Source: Vibrio sp. SCSIO 43135
Lineage (GTDB): Bacteria; Pseudomonadota; Gammaproteobacteria; Enterobacterales; Vibrionaceae
Length of the DNA stretch: 64,000 nucleotides
Reading direction: 5' to 3'
NCBI RefSeq assembly: GCF_023716665.1
Contig: NZ_CP071860.1
Location: 558,001 to 622,000, forward strand
The translations under genes were made by a program, and so were the position numbers. Below, piece by piece: positions 29,801 through 37,732 of the stretch (its first letter is position 1; the number at the start of each line of letters is the position of its first letter). The notes under the pieces were generated by a model. That model had not been told where the DNA came from and did no database searches. It worked only from the letters and a program-made list of their open reading frames with translations.

Positions 29801-30378
29801 CGCTGTTTGGTAAGTACAACTATTCGAAATCGGTGAGTAAAGAAACAGATGAAACACTGGTACGTTTTATCGAAGCAACGGGTGGATTAGCTTATCGTCC
29901 GATTTACAACGATAGGCTCAACTTACTGACGCGATATACTTATTTGGTCGATTTTGACCAGTTAGACCGCGACATTGATTATACCGATGAAGAAAGCCAC
30001 ATTATCGAACTCGAGGGAATCTACTCCTTAGATGCCCACTGGGACTTAGGGGCAAAATACGCTCATAAAGACAAGCGTGAAGCTTTTGAACGGGCTTCAG
30101 GCACGTTTGAAATCGTGGAAAGCAATATCAACTTATATGGTGTGAATGCTTCGTATCACATTATGAAAAACTGGGATGTGACCGGCGAATATCATTGGAA
30201 AACCGATACGCTCAATGAAGAGTTAGAACATGGTGCATTGCTCTCTTTCAACAAGCACCTCTCTGATAACTTTAAGGTGGGTGTGGGCTATAACTTCTCT
30301 GGCTTTGACAGCAATTTAGCCAATGACGATGACTACGATGCAACTGGCTTCTTCTTGAACTTGGTTGGTAAAATTTAA
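26851..30378 (+). CDS. Large outer-membrane beta-barrel protein with N-terminal Ig-like region
   Basis: 1175 residues. A signal peptide (MKIFKKTQLAVCVLTAIPL) leads to an Ig-like module at about 75-190 (LLFRLKVWDKDGNFDVTTV). A conserved core follows at about 285-570, with YYGDYGDSANI, VMWGNYNTGLTG, YNRSMYGFKGDY, FLGTGGSLYFLRHGEVVPGS and GRDYEIDPYQGRIILTRPL. The second half is a long series of amphipathic strands ending GFFLNLVGKI, as in a large outer-membrane barrel. I recall a similar core in very large proteobacterial DUF11 proteins, where repeats and barrel are fused; here the barrel is separate. It lies 60 bp after the giant gene and 9 bp before the OmpA-like gene, so one operon is likely. 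A role in anchoring or exporting the giant protein is inference. Confidence 0.8.
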   Translation: MKIFKKTQLAVCVLTAIPLMVAAKDTSQLEKLDSDSTGIEVSPHKQEDSSRIYLEEGAIWASRDIMRFDPVLDVSVGDELEVEDGKLKDEVSFTITTNYSYYITKYQVEVFRGEDRSLSQPLAVIEGGELANDFDISWDGSSDVDYTFAPGKQLLFRLKVWDKDGNFDVTTVGVMDMVKPDSEVELDRNENEEDKGRRFGSAELMRHNIPTSSGLAKFIGTGLRGVDKVIIGEDEFDIEDGELYAEQFLPTDAYVFPTKVVFDNGDERRYQLYVRIPDTYYAQAGLADFYIGNNRVTGNTGALGVNEQYQDDIYNQGRIAYFGQGKFGDKLRLTTHFDSKDGEISDIFKHPFASDSSSVFDILEDDDELYYGDYGDSANIRQEVNTKGKVYFDLEYDKSQVMWGNYNTGLTGTDNNDYNRSMYGFKGDYRTLSTTKFGEDRLNIVGFTSEADSLYSHEEFLGTGGSLYFLRHGEVVPGSDKVYIKVVNKNSGISESEVPLVSGRDYEIDPYQGRIILTRPLNNIISDNFSSVLDDFPSDGYDNYLAVDYEYVPQGSDALDSLAYGGRVKGWVNDYVGLGASYTTEEKDNQDYEAYGTDVTLRATEGTYIKAEFAHSKGRQTDSNFVSYDGGLTFTPVGESLEEREGDSVQVKAVANLYDLAPNIFGAVGNDVKAWYKSKDAGYSYASQSDDLEQESYGTELRFQATDRISIATRYTSMLETEIDGDVRTDSEQIEVEGQLKVTEHIKLSAAGKQVEELNNDGLKGKGSLAGVRADYIWDSDTSVYIKGQTTVDKTAEYDDNDSVSVGAEARVFDDLKLGAEYTSGDRGTATEATATYDVTSDYSTYVTYVDDNYEGQNNVIVGQRADLTSSVDFYQENQFVDENNGKGQIDSYGFGYDMNDDVDFGIGYQQGEIEKPIGEGRKEITERRAVSFNTSIDLDDISFKHKFEYRVDKGNDNVDAEKKRIDQIVTTNRYTHHLTEEYTLFGKYNYSKSVSKETDETLVRFIEATGGLAYRPIYNDRLNLLTRYTYLVDFDQLDRDIDYTDEESHIIELEGIYSLDAHWDLGAKYAHKDKREAFERASGTFEIVESNINLYGVNASYHIMKNWDVTGEYHWKTDTLNEELEHGALLSFNKHLSDNFKVGVGYNFSGFDSNLANDDDYDATGFFLNLVGKI

Positions 30379-30387
30379 GGAAAGACG

Positions 30388-31302
30388 ATGAAATCTGCAT
30401 TAGTTCTGACAGCAATAATGTCCGTTTTACTGGTGAGTGTTTCTGGTTGCTCGACAGATACTTACGTAAGCAAAGAAAACATAGATAAGTTTGGTGAACC
30501 CAATGTGGAGAAGTTTCTCATTCGGGAATGTATTGTTCCCGAACGGGATATTCGAATCGCAGTGGCAGAACATTTTGATTTCGATAAATCAGAGCTCAAA
30601 CAGCAAGACCATGCAGCTATCGACCAGCTCATTGATAGTATTAAGAAGCTACATGGCCAAATTGCGATAGTCGGCCACACTGATTATCAAGGCGCTTCTG
30701 ATTATAACCAGAAGCTTTCTCTGCGTCGGGCACAAGCCGTTCAAGCTTATATGCAGTCGAAATTGGATGCGTCTCGATATGACTGGGAATTAAAGCACTA
30801 TGGCGAATCGAAGCCGATTGCCGAAGGCACCACGCTTGCCGCAAACGCTGAAAACCGCCGAGCCTACATTGTGTTTGAGCAAACTCAGACAGAAGAAGAG
30901 AACCCATTTTGTGCACCGCCCGAGCCAAAACGAAAGGTGTTTGTTGCTATGACGCCTCACTTTGGCTTTGATAAGTCGCAAGTGACGGATCTAGATAAAT
31001 CATCATTAGATGAGTTTGCCGATAATTTGGTTGGCTTAAATGGCCGTATTTTAATTGCTGGTCATACCGATTACCAAGGTTCAATAAGTTACAATGAAAA
31101 ACTTGCAAAGCAGAGAGCGCAATCTGTGTTGCAATATTTGCAAACCAAACTAGACCCAGCTCAGTTTGTGTGGGAAGTTAAATCATTCGGTGAATTGAAT
31201 CCCATCACTCAAGAGCAAACCTTGGATGCAAACGCACTCAATAGGCGGGCGGTGGTGATATTCAAAGAAGGAGAGTTACCAGAACTCCCTTCTCCACAGT
31301 AA
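30388..31302 (+). CDS. Outer-membrane lipoprotein with two OmpA peptidoglycan-binding domains
   Basis: 304 residues. The N-terminal lipoprotein signal ends in the lipobox VSVSGC. Two complete OmpA-like domains follow at about 60-170 and 185-300: the first with HFDFDKSELK, IVGHTDYQGASDYNQKLSLR and ENRRAYIVF, the second with HFGFDKSQV, IAGHTDYQGSISYNEKLAKQR and LNRRAVVIF. The Asp and Arg that bind diaminopimelate in OmpA are present in both (TDYQG; LSLRRAQ and LAKQRAQ). It should tether the outer membrane to peptidoglycan. The ATG follows GGAAAG nine bases after the barrel gene stop, so it is the last gene of the unit. Two tandem OmpA domains in one small lipoprotein are unusual. Confidence 0.88.
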   Translation: MKSALVLTAIMSVLLVSVSGCSTDTYVSKENIDKFGEPNVEKFLIRECIVPERDIRIAVAEHFDFDKSELKQQDHAAIDQLIDSIKKLHGQIAIVGHTDYQGASDYNQKLSLRRAQAVQAYMQSKLDASRYDWELKHYGESKPIAEGTTLAANAENRRAYIVFEQTQTEEENPFCAPPEPKRKVFVAMTPHFGFDKSQVTDLDKSSLDEFADNLVGLNGRILIAGHTDYQGSISYNEKLAKQRAQSVLQYLQTKLDPAQFVWEVKSFGELNPITQEQTLDANALNRRAVVIFKEGELPELPSPQ

Positions 31303-31314
31303 CAAGTTGGAAAC

Positions 31315-31338
31315 TAAGGGGCTTAATGCCCCTTTTTG
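31315..31338 (+). terminator. Terminator closing the DUF11-barrel-OmpA unit
   Basis: Stem AAGGGGC / GCCCCTT with a TTAAT loop and a T-run, about 13 bp past the lipoprotein stop codon. It separates the three-gene unit from the MscS gene. Confidence 0.92.
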
Positions 31339-31355
31339 TATAAAGGGAGTAGAGC

Positions 31356-32201
31356 ATGGAGAAAGTGTATTTAGCTGTTGATTTTCTTCTCACTCACAAA
31401 TTGATTTTTACCTTGCTGATCATCATGTTGATCTCTTTGGTTAAGCGGATTGTGCTATCTAAAATTCGTGGAGAAGAGGCCTTCTTATCAGAAGACCAGC
31501 GTAAATGGATGTCACGAACTAAGAACGGAACCTTTACGATTATTGTCGTATTGCTGTTTATGTTGTGGCAATCCGAGATCAACGAGTTTGCGCTTTCTGT
31601 GACGGCGATTGCGGTTGCGATAGTCGTGGCATCGAAAGAAATCATCCTGTGTTTCACAGGCTCTATTCAGCGCGCGAGTTCACGCTCATTCCGTATTGGT
31701 GATTGGATTGAAGTCGGTAAGTTGAGTGGTGAAGTGATTGAACACAACCTAATGGCAACGGTGATCCAAGAAATCGACTTGTCACATGGTCAGTATCACT
31801 ACACTGGTAAAACCGCGACACTGCCGAATAGTATGTTTTTCACGTATCCGGTGAAGAATCTCAACTTCATGAAACGTTATGTCTACCATAACTTCTCTAT
31901 TGTCGTGAAAGACTTCGTTAACCTGTACCCATTGCTTCCTGAGCTCACAGAAAAAATTGAGCATCATTGTGAAGACTTTATTGAAGTCGCAAGGCGTTAC
32001 AATAGTGTGATTGAAAAGCATGCAGGGGTCGATTTACCGGGTTCTGAGCCGCATATTGAAATAGGCAGTGCACCAACCGGAGAGCAAATCGTCCATTACA
32101 TGATTTTCTGTCCGACTGAAAAAGCCTCACATTTGGAACAAGAGATCCGAAAAGATTTCATGGAAAAATACCACGAGGTATTTCCCGAACAAACTCAATA
32201 G
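31356..32201 (+). CDS. Small mechanosensitive channel-like protein (MscS family)
   Basis: 281 residues. Two N-terminal hydrophobic helices (LIFTLLIIMLISLVKRIVL; GTFTIIVVLLFMLW) and a pore-lining-type helix (FALSVTAIAVAIVVASKEII) precede an MscS beta domain (SSRSFRIGDWIEVGKLSGEV, TATLPNSMFFTYPVKNLN). The FRIGDWIE and LPNS signatures are standard for the family. The protein probably opens on membrane tension to release solutes in osmotic downshock. It has its own terminators on both sides, so it is a separate transcription unit from the surface locus upstream. The C-terminal soluble domain has a His-rich helix (EKIEHHCEDF) of unknown meaning. Confidence 0.87.
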   Translation: MEKVYLAVDFLLTHKLIFTLLIIMLISLVKRIVLSKIRGEEAFLSEDQRKWMSRTKNGTFTIIVVLLFMLWQSEINEFALSVTAIAVAIVVASKEIILCFTGSIQRASSRSFRIGDWIEVGKLSGEVIEHNLMATVIQEIDLSHGQYHYTGKTATLPNSMFFTYPVKNLNFMKRYVYHNFSIVVKDFVNLYPLLPELTEKIEHHCEDFIEVARRYNSVIEKHAGVDLPGSEPHIEIGSAPTGEQIVHYMIFCPTEKASHLEQEIRKDFMEKYHEVFPEQTQ

Positions 32202-32204
32202 ATT

Positions 32205-32228
32205 AAAGGAGCATTCGCTCCTTTTTTT
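32205..32228 (+). terminator. Terminator after the small MscS gene
   Basis: Perfect stem AAAGGAGC / GCTCCTTT with an ATTC loop and a run of Ts, starting 4 bp after the stop codon. Confidence 0.94.
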
Positions 32229-32427
32229 GTGTCGGAATAGTCTTGTTTTTCACTATCAATATTCATCTTAACGACAAATTTAATTTGATAGACGCAAAGT
32301 GAATTCGCGGCTAATGTGCGCCCAATTGCTTAGCTTGATTAAATGCCACTCAATAAGGCTTAAATTACATGTGGTGCAAGTGAAGCAACTTACGGTGGAT
32401 AGGGAGAGCAAACACCAAAGAGCACGG

Positions 32428-33807
32428 ATGCGACACGTCATCGGGCATTTAATGAAAACAATGAACCCTCCAACCAGCTATAAATCTCGTTTAGTTTTTA
32501 CAGGTAACGCGTACCTAAGTGGCATCATTAACGCAACTGTGATGCTGTTACCTATCTTTGTTTTGTCTCTAGGGAGCATTCTAGTCAGTTTGCTTCTACA
32601 ACTTGTTGGTACGCCCAAAAGTGCGGAAACTTTACTGTCTGTTAGCGTGCTGATATGGCAATTGTTCCCAGTGTTGCTGGTGATCTATTTCTCGCTTTAT
32701 CTTGCATCGGTCGACCGTAGCGCTCGCGTGATTATTATTCTGGCTTCATTTGTGATTTCAGAGCTGATGGGGTGGGTAACTTTGTCGGTACTGAGCGGCG
32801 AAGTGTACATGCAATATTCGTATATCGACTTCGCATTCGAGATCGCCATTATTCTATTGGTAACGCCTTTGTATTATCCGTTATGTCGTTTGGTCAATCG
32901 CACATCAAACCGATTGAAGATAACGTCTAAGCCGGTGTTTGAAGAGTGCATGTCACTGCCTGTATTAGGTACTTCGCTCGATAAAAAAGGCTTCTTTCCT
33001 GCGTTAAATGGCAGCTTTGCAGCTAAAAAAGAGATCAGCGATTTGATGCGAGAAGGGGACTTTGAGCTTTACTACCAACCTCAGTTCGATACTAGCCACG
33101 GCTGTGTGAATGGAATGGAAGTGCTACTGAGACACCGCTCTAAAACAGGCGTCATCTCTCCACCGTATTTCTTGCGCAGCTTTGCCAAACTCGGGTTGAT
33201 GAGCGATCTGGATTTATGGGTAATTGAAACTGCACTTAATGAAGTTTCAATTTTCTCGGACAACCCGAATTTTAGGGTGTCGATAAATATATCGCCGGAA
33301 ACCTTTTTGGTATCAGAGTTTACCGAGCGAGTGGTAGATTTGATCAAGCGAAGTGAACTGAACTTTAATCAGGTCGAGTTTGAAATTACTGAAGACTTAC
33401 TGATCCAAGATGAACAAACGACATGGGAAGTGTTAAAAGAACTAAGAACACTTGGCATTTCGATCGCGTTGGATGACTTTGGGGCAGGCTACTCTTCAAT
33501 TGGTTACCTGACTAAATTCGAATTCGATAAGGTGAAAATTGACCGCCTATTGGTGCAGAACCTAAAGAATCGTAACGGTAGAGAGATGTTCCGGCTGACG
33601 AGTAAGCTTGTTCGACTCACTGGCGCACAAGTGGTGGTTGAGGGTGTAGAGAGTGAAGAAGAAGTGGACTTCATGGCGCAGCAAGGCATTCATTGTTTGC
33701 AAGGTTTCTATTTCTTCAAACCTATGCCACTGGCGGAAATTATTGAATCGGTGACATTCTGCCAACACTCAACGAAAGATGAAAACTACGAGTTTTACTC
33801 CCTATAA
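32428..33807 (+). CDS. Membrane-bound EAL-domain c-di-GMP phosphodiesterase
   Basis: About 459 residues. The N-terminal half has four to five hydrophobic helices (YLSGIINATVMLLPIFVLSL, LIWQLFPVLLVIYFSLYLA, VIIILASFVISELMGWV, FEIAIILLVTPLYYPL). These look somewhat like a PTS EIIC fragment, but I cannot confirm that. The EAL domain (from about 240) keeps the catalytic set: MEVLLRHRS, INISPE, FEITEDLL, ALDDFGAGYSS, KVKIDR, VEGVES and QGFYFFKP. It should degrade c-di-GMP at the inner membrane in response to a membrane signal. The start at 32428 (AAAGAG upstream) is favoured; 32452 and 32461 are alternatives and the frame open from 32299 is not. There is no GGDEF domain. Confidence 0.85.
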   Translation: MRHVIGHLMKTMNPPTSYKSRLVFTGNAYLSGIINATVMLLPIFVLSLGSILVSLLLQLVGTPKSAETLLSVSVLIWQLFPVLLVIYFSLYLASVDRSARVIIILASFVISELMGWVTLSVLSGEVYMQYSYIDFAFEIAIILLVTPLYYPLCRLVNRTSNRLKITSKPVFEECMSLPVLGTSLDKKGFFPALNGSFAAKKEISDLMREGDFELYYQPQFDTSHGCVNGMEVLLRHRSKTGVISPPYFLRSFAKLGLMSDLDLWVIETALNEVSIFSDNPNFRVSINISPETFLVSEFTERVVDLIKRSELNFNQVEFEITEDLLIQDEQTTWEVLKELRTLGISIALDDFGAGYSSIGYLTKFEFDKVKIDRLLVQNLKNRNGREMFRLTSKLVRLTGAQVVVEGVESEEEVDFMAQQGIHCLQGFYFFKPMPLAEIIESVTFCQHSTKDENYEFYSL

Positions 33808-33842
33808 ATTGGTCTCTTATAGCCTTTATCTCCTAAAACAGT

Positions 33843-33865
33843 AGAGCCTCCGCATAGGAGGCTCT
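33843..33865. terminator. Bidirectional hairpin between EAL gene and acr3
   Basis: Stem AGAGCCTCC / GGAGGCTCT with a GCATA loop between the convergent genes ending at 33807 and 33874. Short T-rich tails on both strands make a shared terminator plausible. Confidence 0.75.
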
Positions 33866-33873
33866 TCACTTAG

Positions 33874-35001
33874 CTAGTTTGTTGCTGGAACAAAATACTT
33901 CTGTTTCATTTTGAGTGCCACGTTAACTAAGGCAATGAGAACAGGCACTTCGATTAGCGGGCCAATAACCCCGGCAAAGGCTTGGTCCGAATTGATGCCA
34001 AATACAGCAATCGAAACAGCAATCGCTAGTTCGAAGTTATTGCCTGTCGCGGTGTAGGCGATGGAGGCGTTTTTGTCGTAAGGAATCCCCATTTTCTTAC
34101 CAACAAAGAAGCTGACGAAGAACATCAACACGAAGTAAATAGCCAGTGGAATCGCTACGCGAACCACATCCATTGGCAACTCAAGGATCATTTCACCTTT
34201 CAAGCTGAACATCAAAACGATGGTGGCGAGTAGGGCGATCAAAGTAATTGGCGATACGCGTGGAATAAAGACTTCGTTGTACCACTGTTCACCTTTCTTA
34301 GCGACGAGGATTTTACGGCTCAGGAAGCCCGCTAAGAATGGAATACCTAAGTAGATGAATACACTCTCTGCAATATCGGCGATTGAAATATCAACTGCGA
34401 AGCCTTGGTAACCAAACAGTGGGGGCAATACCGTGATGAACAGCCAAGCCATGAAGCTGTAGGTGACAATCTGAAATGCACTATTGAGTGCAACCAACGC
34501 TGCACCATACTCTTTATTACCGCCACCGATGTCATTCCACACTAGAACCATCGCAATACAACGTGCTAATCCAATTAAGATAATGCCTGCCATGTAACCT
34601 GGGTGATCGCCAAGAAATGTCAGTGCTAAAACAAACATTAGGATAGGACCGACAATCCAGTTCATCACAAGTGATAGCGCGATAGCTTGCTTGTCTTGAG
34701 TGACCTTACCCAAAAGGCTGTAGTCTACTTTAGCCAATGGCGGGTACATCATTAGGATCAAGCCAATAGCTAGTGGGATGTTAGTGCTGCCCACAGACAT
34801 CGCCTCATTGAGCTCTGCGACTTGTGGGTAAACAGCGCCAATACCTACGCCGATCGCCATTGCGACAAAAATCCAAAGTGTTAAGTATCGATCAAGAAAG
34901 CTCATTTTTTCTGAGGTGCTAGTGGACACATCAGGCTTGCTGGACGAATGTTGATTTGAAGACGGTTGAGCATTGTCTGACGGGTGGTTACGAGTCGCCA
35001 T
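33874..35001 (-). CDS. acr3: Arsenite efflux transporter, ACR3 family
   Basis: About 375 residues with ten predicted membrane helices, matching the bile/arsenite/riboflavin transporter superfamily. The ACR3 signature with its essential Cys is present ([15 protein letters not shown]), as are [14 protein letters not shown] and [19 protein letters not shown]. It should expel arsenite (and possibly antimonite) across the inner membrane using the proton gradient. The start at 35001 (MATRNHPSD) follows GAAGAG; the polar N-terminal 35 residues (Ser/Asn/Gln rich) are longer than in many homologues. It is 100 bp downstream of arsR on the same strand and is expected to be derepressed by arsenite through ArsR. 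No arsenate reductase gene lies adjacent in this window. Confidence 0.93.
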   Translation of the reverse strand: MATRNHPSDNAQPSSNQHSSSKPDVSTSTSEKMSFLDRYLTLWIFVAMAIGVGIGAVYPQVAELNEAMSVGSTNIPLAIGLILMMYPPLAKVDYSLLGKVTQDKQAIALSLVMNWIVGPILMFVLALTFLGDHPGYMAGIILIGLARCIAMVLVWNDIGGGNKEYGAALVALNSAFQIVTYSFMAWLFITVLPPLFGYQGFAVDISIADIAESVFIYLGIPFLAGFLSRKILVAKKGEQWYNEVFIPRVSPITLIALLATIVLMFSLKGEMILELPMDVVRVAIPLAIYFVLMFFVSFFVGKKMGIPYDKNASIAYTATGNNFELAIAVSIAVFGINSDQAFAGVIGPLIEVPVLIALVNVALKMKQKYFVPATN

Positions 35002-35101
35002 AATGTTTTCTCTTCGTTTATCGTCGAAAGACGATTGGTTTAAGTTTAAAAAAGCTGGATAGTTGTCATTCATCCAGCTAGAAAATTTGTTTAAAGCTGA
35101 G

Positions 35102-35443
35102 TTAGTCGAGAATCGATACAAACAAACTTTGAAATTGTTCTATCTTGTCGCGAGCAACTCGATAACAGACTTTTGGCGGATTAGGCTCTGCAATAATAAA
35201 GCCCGCTTGTTTCAAAATTCTTAAATGTTCAGAAACAGTCGACTGAGCTAATCCTAATTCAGACACTAAATCACTGTTTAAGCAGCCACCTAAGTTGTCC
35301 AAAGTGATCAGTATTTTAAGAATTCTGACTCGAGCCGGATGCGATAGCGCCTTGGCTAATTGCGCGAACTCTTGTTCATTCGCTATGTCTTGCTCACTGG
35401 ACGCAAATGCCTGCTGATTGGCGATACTACATTGAGATGTCAT
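35102..35443 (-). CDS. arsR: ArsR-family arsenite-responsive repressor
   Basis: About 113 residues. A winged helix-turn-helix of the ArsR/SmtB family is clear ([34 protein letters not shown]). The classical ELCVCDL arsenite site is not present; a Cys in [13 protein letters not shown] and one in PKVCYRV are candidate thiol ligands, as in other ArsR subtypes using Cys at altered positions. The start is placed at 35443 because the -35 and -10 elements and the operator lie immediately upstream; the open frame reaching 35506 begins inside the -35 box. It is the first gene of arsR-acr3 and probably represses itself. Arsenic specificity is inferred from acr3. Confidence 0.9.
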   Translation of the reverse strand: MTSQCSIANQQAFASSEQDIANEQEFAQLAKALSHPARVRILKILITLDNLGGCLNSDLVSELGLAQSTVSEHLRILKQAGFIIAEPNPPKVCYRVARDKIEQFQSLFVSILD

Positions 35444-35453
35444 GCTGTACTCA

Positions 35454-35506
35454 TAGTTAATCGTCGAATTGCGATTAACTATACTCCTGACTTTATTGAG
35501 TTGCAA
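35454..35506 (-). promoter_or_regulatory. arsR promoter and palindromic operator
   Basis: On the minus strand TTGCAA (35501-35506) and TATAGT (35478-35483) are 17 bp apart, a good sigma-70 promoter. The perfect inverted repeat TAGTTAATCG (35454-35463) and CGATTAACTA (35472-35481), with an 8-bp spacer, overlaps the -10 element and the expected transcription start. This is the layout expected for ArsR autorepression. Confidence 0.8.
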
Positions 35507-35559
35507 GTGTGAAGAGAGCGAAACTGCCTAAGAGATCTTCAGCAGGTGAGAGGCGCTCA

Positions 35560-36192
35560 TTAGACGGTGGTGGTTTGGCGGTGCTTAAACAGCCCAAAGC
35601 GAATAAAATGATCAATCTGATTTGGCACGTAGTTGGTGTAAATCATGGCAGTGTGGCTACCACGAATTTCAATGTGATCGGTCATGCCTTCGATTTTCGT
35701 TTCTTCCACAGTGACGGTACCGTCTGACATATGGCCATTACCCATCAATAGTGGACGCAAGCCGACAGGTGTGGTGCCGGCAATGCTACCGAGTTTTTGA
35801 GGAAACAGCCAAACGTCGTCGTGTTCATCTAGCCCGTAGTGAGGGGAGTTACCCAGCAGAGCACCAAAGCCCATGTCTTGAATTTTCATTGCAATAGAAG
35901 CTCCTCTAAGCGGTGAGCCTATCGCGACAACGTGGGAAATGCGGTTTGAATTGTTTGGTCTGGCAGCGAGGTAGTGTTTGATCATCAAACCACCGAGGCT
36001 GTGTCCCACAAGGATGTTTGGCGTATTAGGGGCAAGTGCGTGGTCGATTTGATTGAAAACCGTTTCTTCGTTGATAGAGAGTGTGTTGTAGCTGATCACG
36101 GCGCTGTCATAACCGAGCTTTTGCAGCTTTTGGCTAAGGGGCTGCATGACCATGCCATGCATATACAGACCATGCAAAATTATTACTTTCAT
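35560..36192 (-). CDS. Alpha/beta hydrolase, lipase-like
   Basis: 210-residue alpha/beta hydrolase. The oxyanion segment ILHGLYMHG, the nucleophile elbow GHSLGG (Ser) and likely acid and His residues (MSDGTVTVEE and RGSHTAMIY) give a complete catalytic triad. The GSPLRGA segment after the elbow is typical of small lipases and PGAP1-like esterases. No signal peptide is present, so it should act in the cytoplasm. Substrate is unknown. It lies upstream of arsR on the same strand, 54 bp before the ars promoter; no terminator is seen between, so weak read-through is possible, but arsR has its own promoter. Confidence 0.85.
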   Translation of the reverse strand: MKVIILHGLYMHGMVMQPLSQKLQKLGYDSAVISYNTLSINEETVFNQIDHALAPNTPNILVGHSLGGLMIKHYLAARPNNSNRISHVVAIGSPLRGASIAMKIQDMGFGALLGNSPHYGLDEHDDVWLFPQKLGSIAGTTPVGLRPLLMGNGHMSDGTVTVEETKIEGMTDHIEIRGSHTAMIYTNYVPNQIDHFIRFGLFKHRQTTTV

Positions 36193-36375
36193 TCACACCT
36201 CTAACGACCAGAATTACTCAATCTATAATGACATAAACGCTAGGCGGGGAAAGTTAATTGATCACAAATAGTGGTTAACTTTCAGCAAATTATCGAATCG
36301 AAATGTAAGCAAATCTTGATAGGGTATTTTGTCACGCTTTAGGCGCACAAACATGGAATTGCTTTCGTCTTGATA

Positions 36376-36403
36376 CAAAAAAAGCCAGCGTGTAGCTGGC
36401 TTT
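36376..36403 (-). terminator. Terminator of the glycine-zipper lipoprotein gene
   Basis: Stem AAAGCCAGC / GCTGGCTTT with a TACAC loop and a run of eight Ts on the minus strand, just downstream of the stop at 36424. Confidence 0.93.
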
Positions 36404-36423
36404 CGATATCAGAGTTACGAAGG

Positions 36424-37194
36424 TTAACCTGCGCGGTTGAAGCGGAAAGTCTGTAGCTTCTTCTCTGCGCCATCGATGTACGCGTAAGTGTCGATGATCC
36501 AAACATTGCTGCCCGCAAAGCCCAGTTCTACACGGATATCCGCGCTTGGGATATCTTGGTAAATCACATCATTGATGTTGGTTGGGTAGAACTGGTAACG
36601 ATTAGCTTGCGGCTGAAATTCACCTGCAAAGTTAACTTTTACGTCTTTTGCGTTGTTAACCAGATCTAGCTGGTAGCCTTGGTCTTGTGAGTAAGAGAAC
36701 TGCGCCGAAATGTTCACGCCTTGGTCATTAGACAGGTCAACATTCGCTTGGCTAGTTGTTGCCAGTTTACCTTCACCCGAAATAGGGTGCGCGTCTTTCA
36801 AGTCACCAGAATGGCTGCGAATAGATACATTCCATTCACCCACAAAGTTGTTTAGTTCGTCCCAAGTTTGTTTTTGGTTCGTAGCGGCATTTTGGTTGTT
36901 GTTACCAATGTTCGCAATGGCTTCGTCACGGCTAGAACCACGCATGTTTTCGCGGTTGTTTTGAATGTCGGCACCAGCGCCAGCAACACCACCAGCAACA
37001 CCACCAGCAACAGCGCCTTTCATTGCTAGCTCTGCATCGCCAGTTAATGCACCAAGTGTTAGGCCTAGTAGTGCGCCACCAGCAGCTCCTTGCTTAGTTA
37101 GGGCATTCGGATCGTCTTCACCTGGAGTTACACACCCTGCAAGTAGCGGTAGAGACAGAGCAGCAACGAGAGAAGATTTAGTAAAAAGTTTCAT
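36424..37194 (-). CDS. Glycine-zipper outer-membrane lipoprotein
   Basis: 256 residues. The lipoprotein signal ends LLAGC, giving a lipidated mature protein that is probably sorted to the outer membrane. A glycine-zipper segment follows at about 35-75 (GAAGGALLGLTLGALTG, AVAGGVAGGVAGAGAD), of the kind found in SlyB- and YMGG-type envelope proteins. The C-terminal domain (about 105-256, starting TWDELNNFVGEWNVSIRS) looks like a beta-rich, lipocalin-like fold. The start at 37194 follows GGAG. It is a single-gene unit with a strong terminator. Function is unknown; envelope integrity is a guess from the zipper. Confidence 0.8.
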   Translation of the reverse strand: MKLFTKSSLVAALSLPLLAGCVTPGEDDPNALTKQGAAGGALLGLTLGALTGDAELAMKGAVAGGVAGGVAGAGADIQNNRENMRGSSRDEAIANIGNNNQNAATNQKQTWDELNNFVGEWNVSIRSHSGDLKDAHPISGEGKLATTSQANVDLSNDQGVNISAQFSYSQDQGYQLDLVNNAKDVKVNFAGEFQPQANRYQFYPTNINDVIYQDIPSADIRVELGFAGSNVWIIDTYAYIDGAEKKLQTFRFNRAG

Positions 37195-37732
37195 AGTGAA
37201 CTCCGAAATGGTTAGTAGTAAGCAAAGAAGCCTTGCTAATTCAACGGAGCTATTATTGAACGACGTTTTTTTGAGTTCCACTTATCTCGGTTATAACTGC
37301 TGGTTATCACCAAGGAAAACTGTAACAAATCGGTTCGCTTGGTAACAAAAACATGTTGCTGACAAGCGGCATTTAGCACTTGGATGAGTTTTAAATTTGC
37401 TCTAACAAAAGTGCAATAACTGAGCAGATAAAAATAGCTAGCGAAAGAGTCCAACTCTCACAGCGTAGGTTCCTGAATCAGTTCCATCGAATTCCACAAC
37501 AAAGCCTATATTGGTAGCTGCACTCTACGACTAATGTCTAACTGTCTGAGGCTATTAGTGTTTTTTCGTTTGATATAAGGTACTAGCAACTGAATTTCAA
37601 CGCTTGATAAAAACAGTCTTCGAGTTCTTTGTAGAAGAAAACATACCGACAACGACTCGCTTAGTCTTCGTTTCGTGAGTAGATAACGTTGGTTGGAAAA
37701 CGCACCTTAGAGTGTGAATGAAAGGAATCAAT
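37195..37732. other. Long intergenic region between lipoprotein gene and DUF3360 gene
   Basis: About 540 bp with divergent promoters expected at the ends. The open frames within it are short and look like shadows. I looked for riboswitch-like conserved stems or paired operators ahead of the DUF3360 gene and did not find one I could name. The right end holds the AAGGAA ribosome site for the ATG at 37733. Confidence 0.5.

Noticed and set aside
37195..37732. Riboswitch ahead of the DUF3360 gene
   Set aside because: No conserved aptamer pattern could be recognised by eye; a covariance search would be needed.
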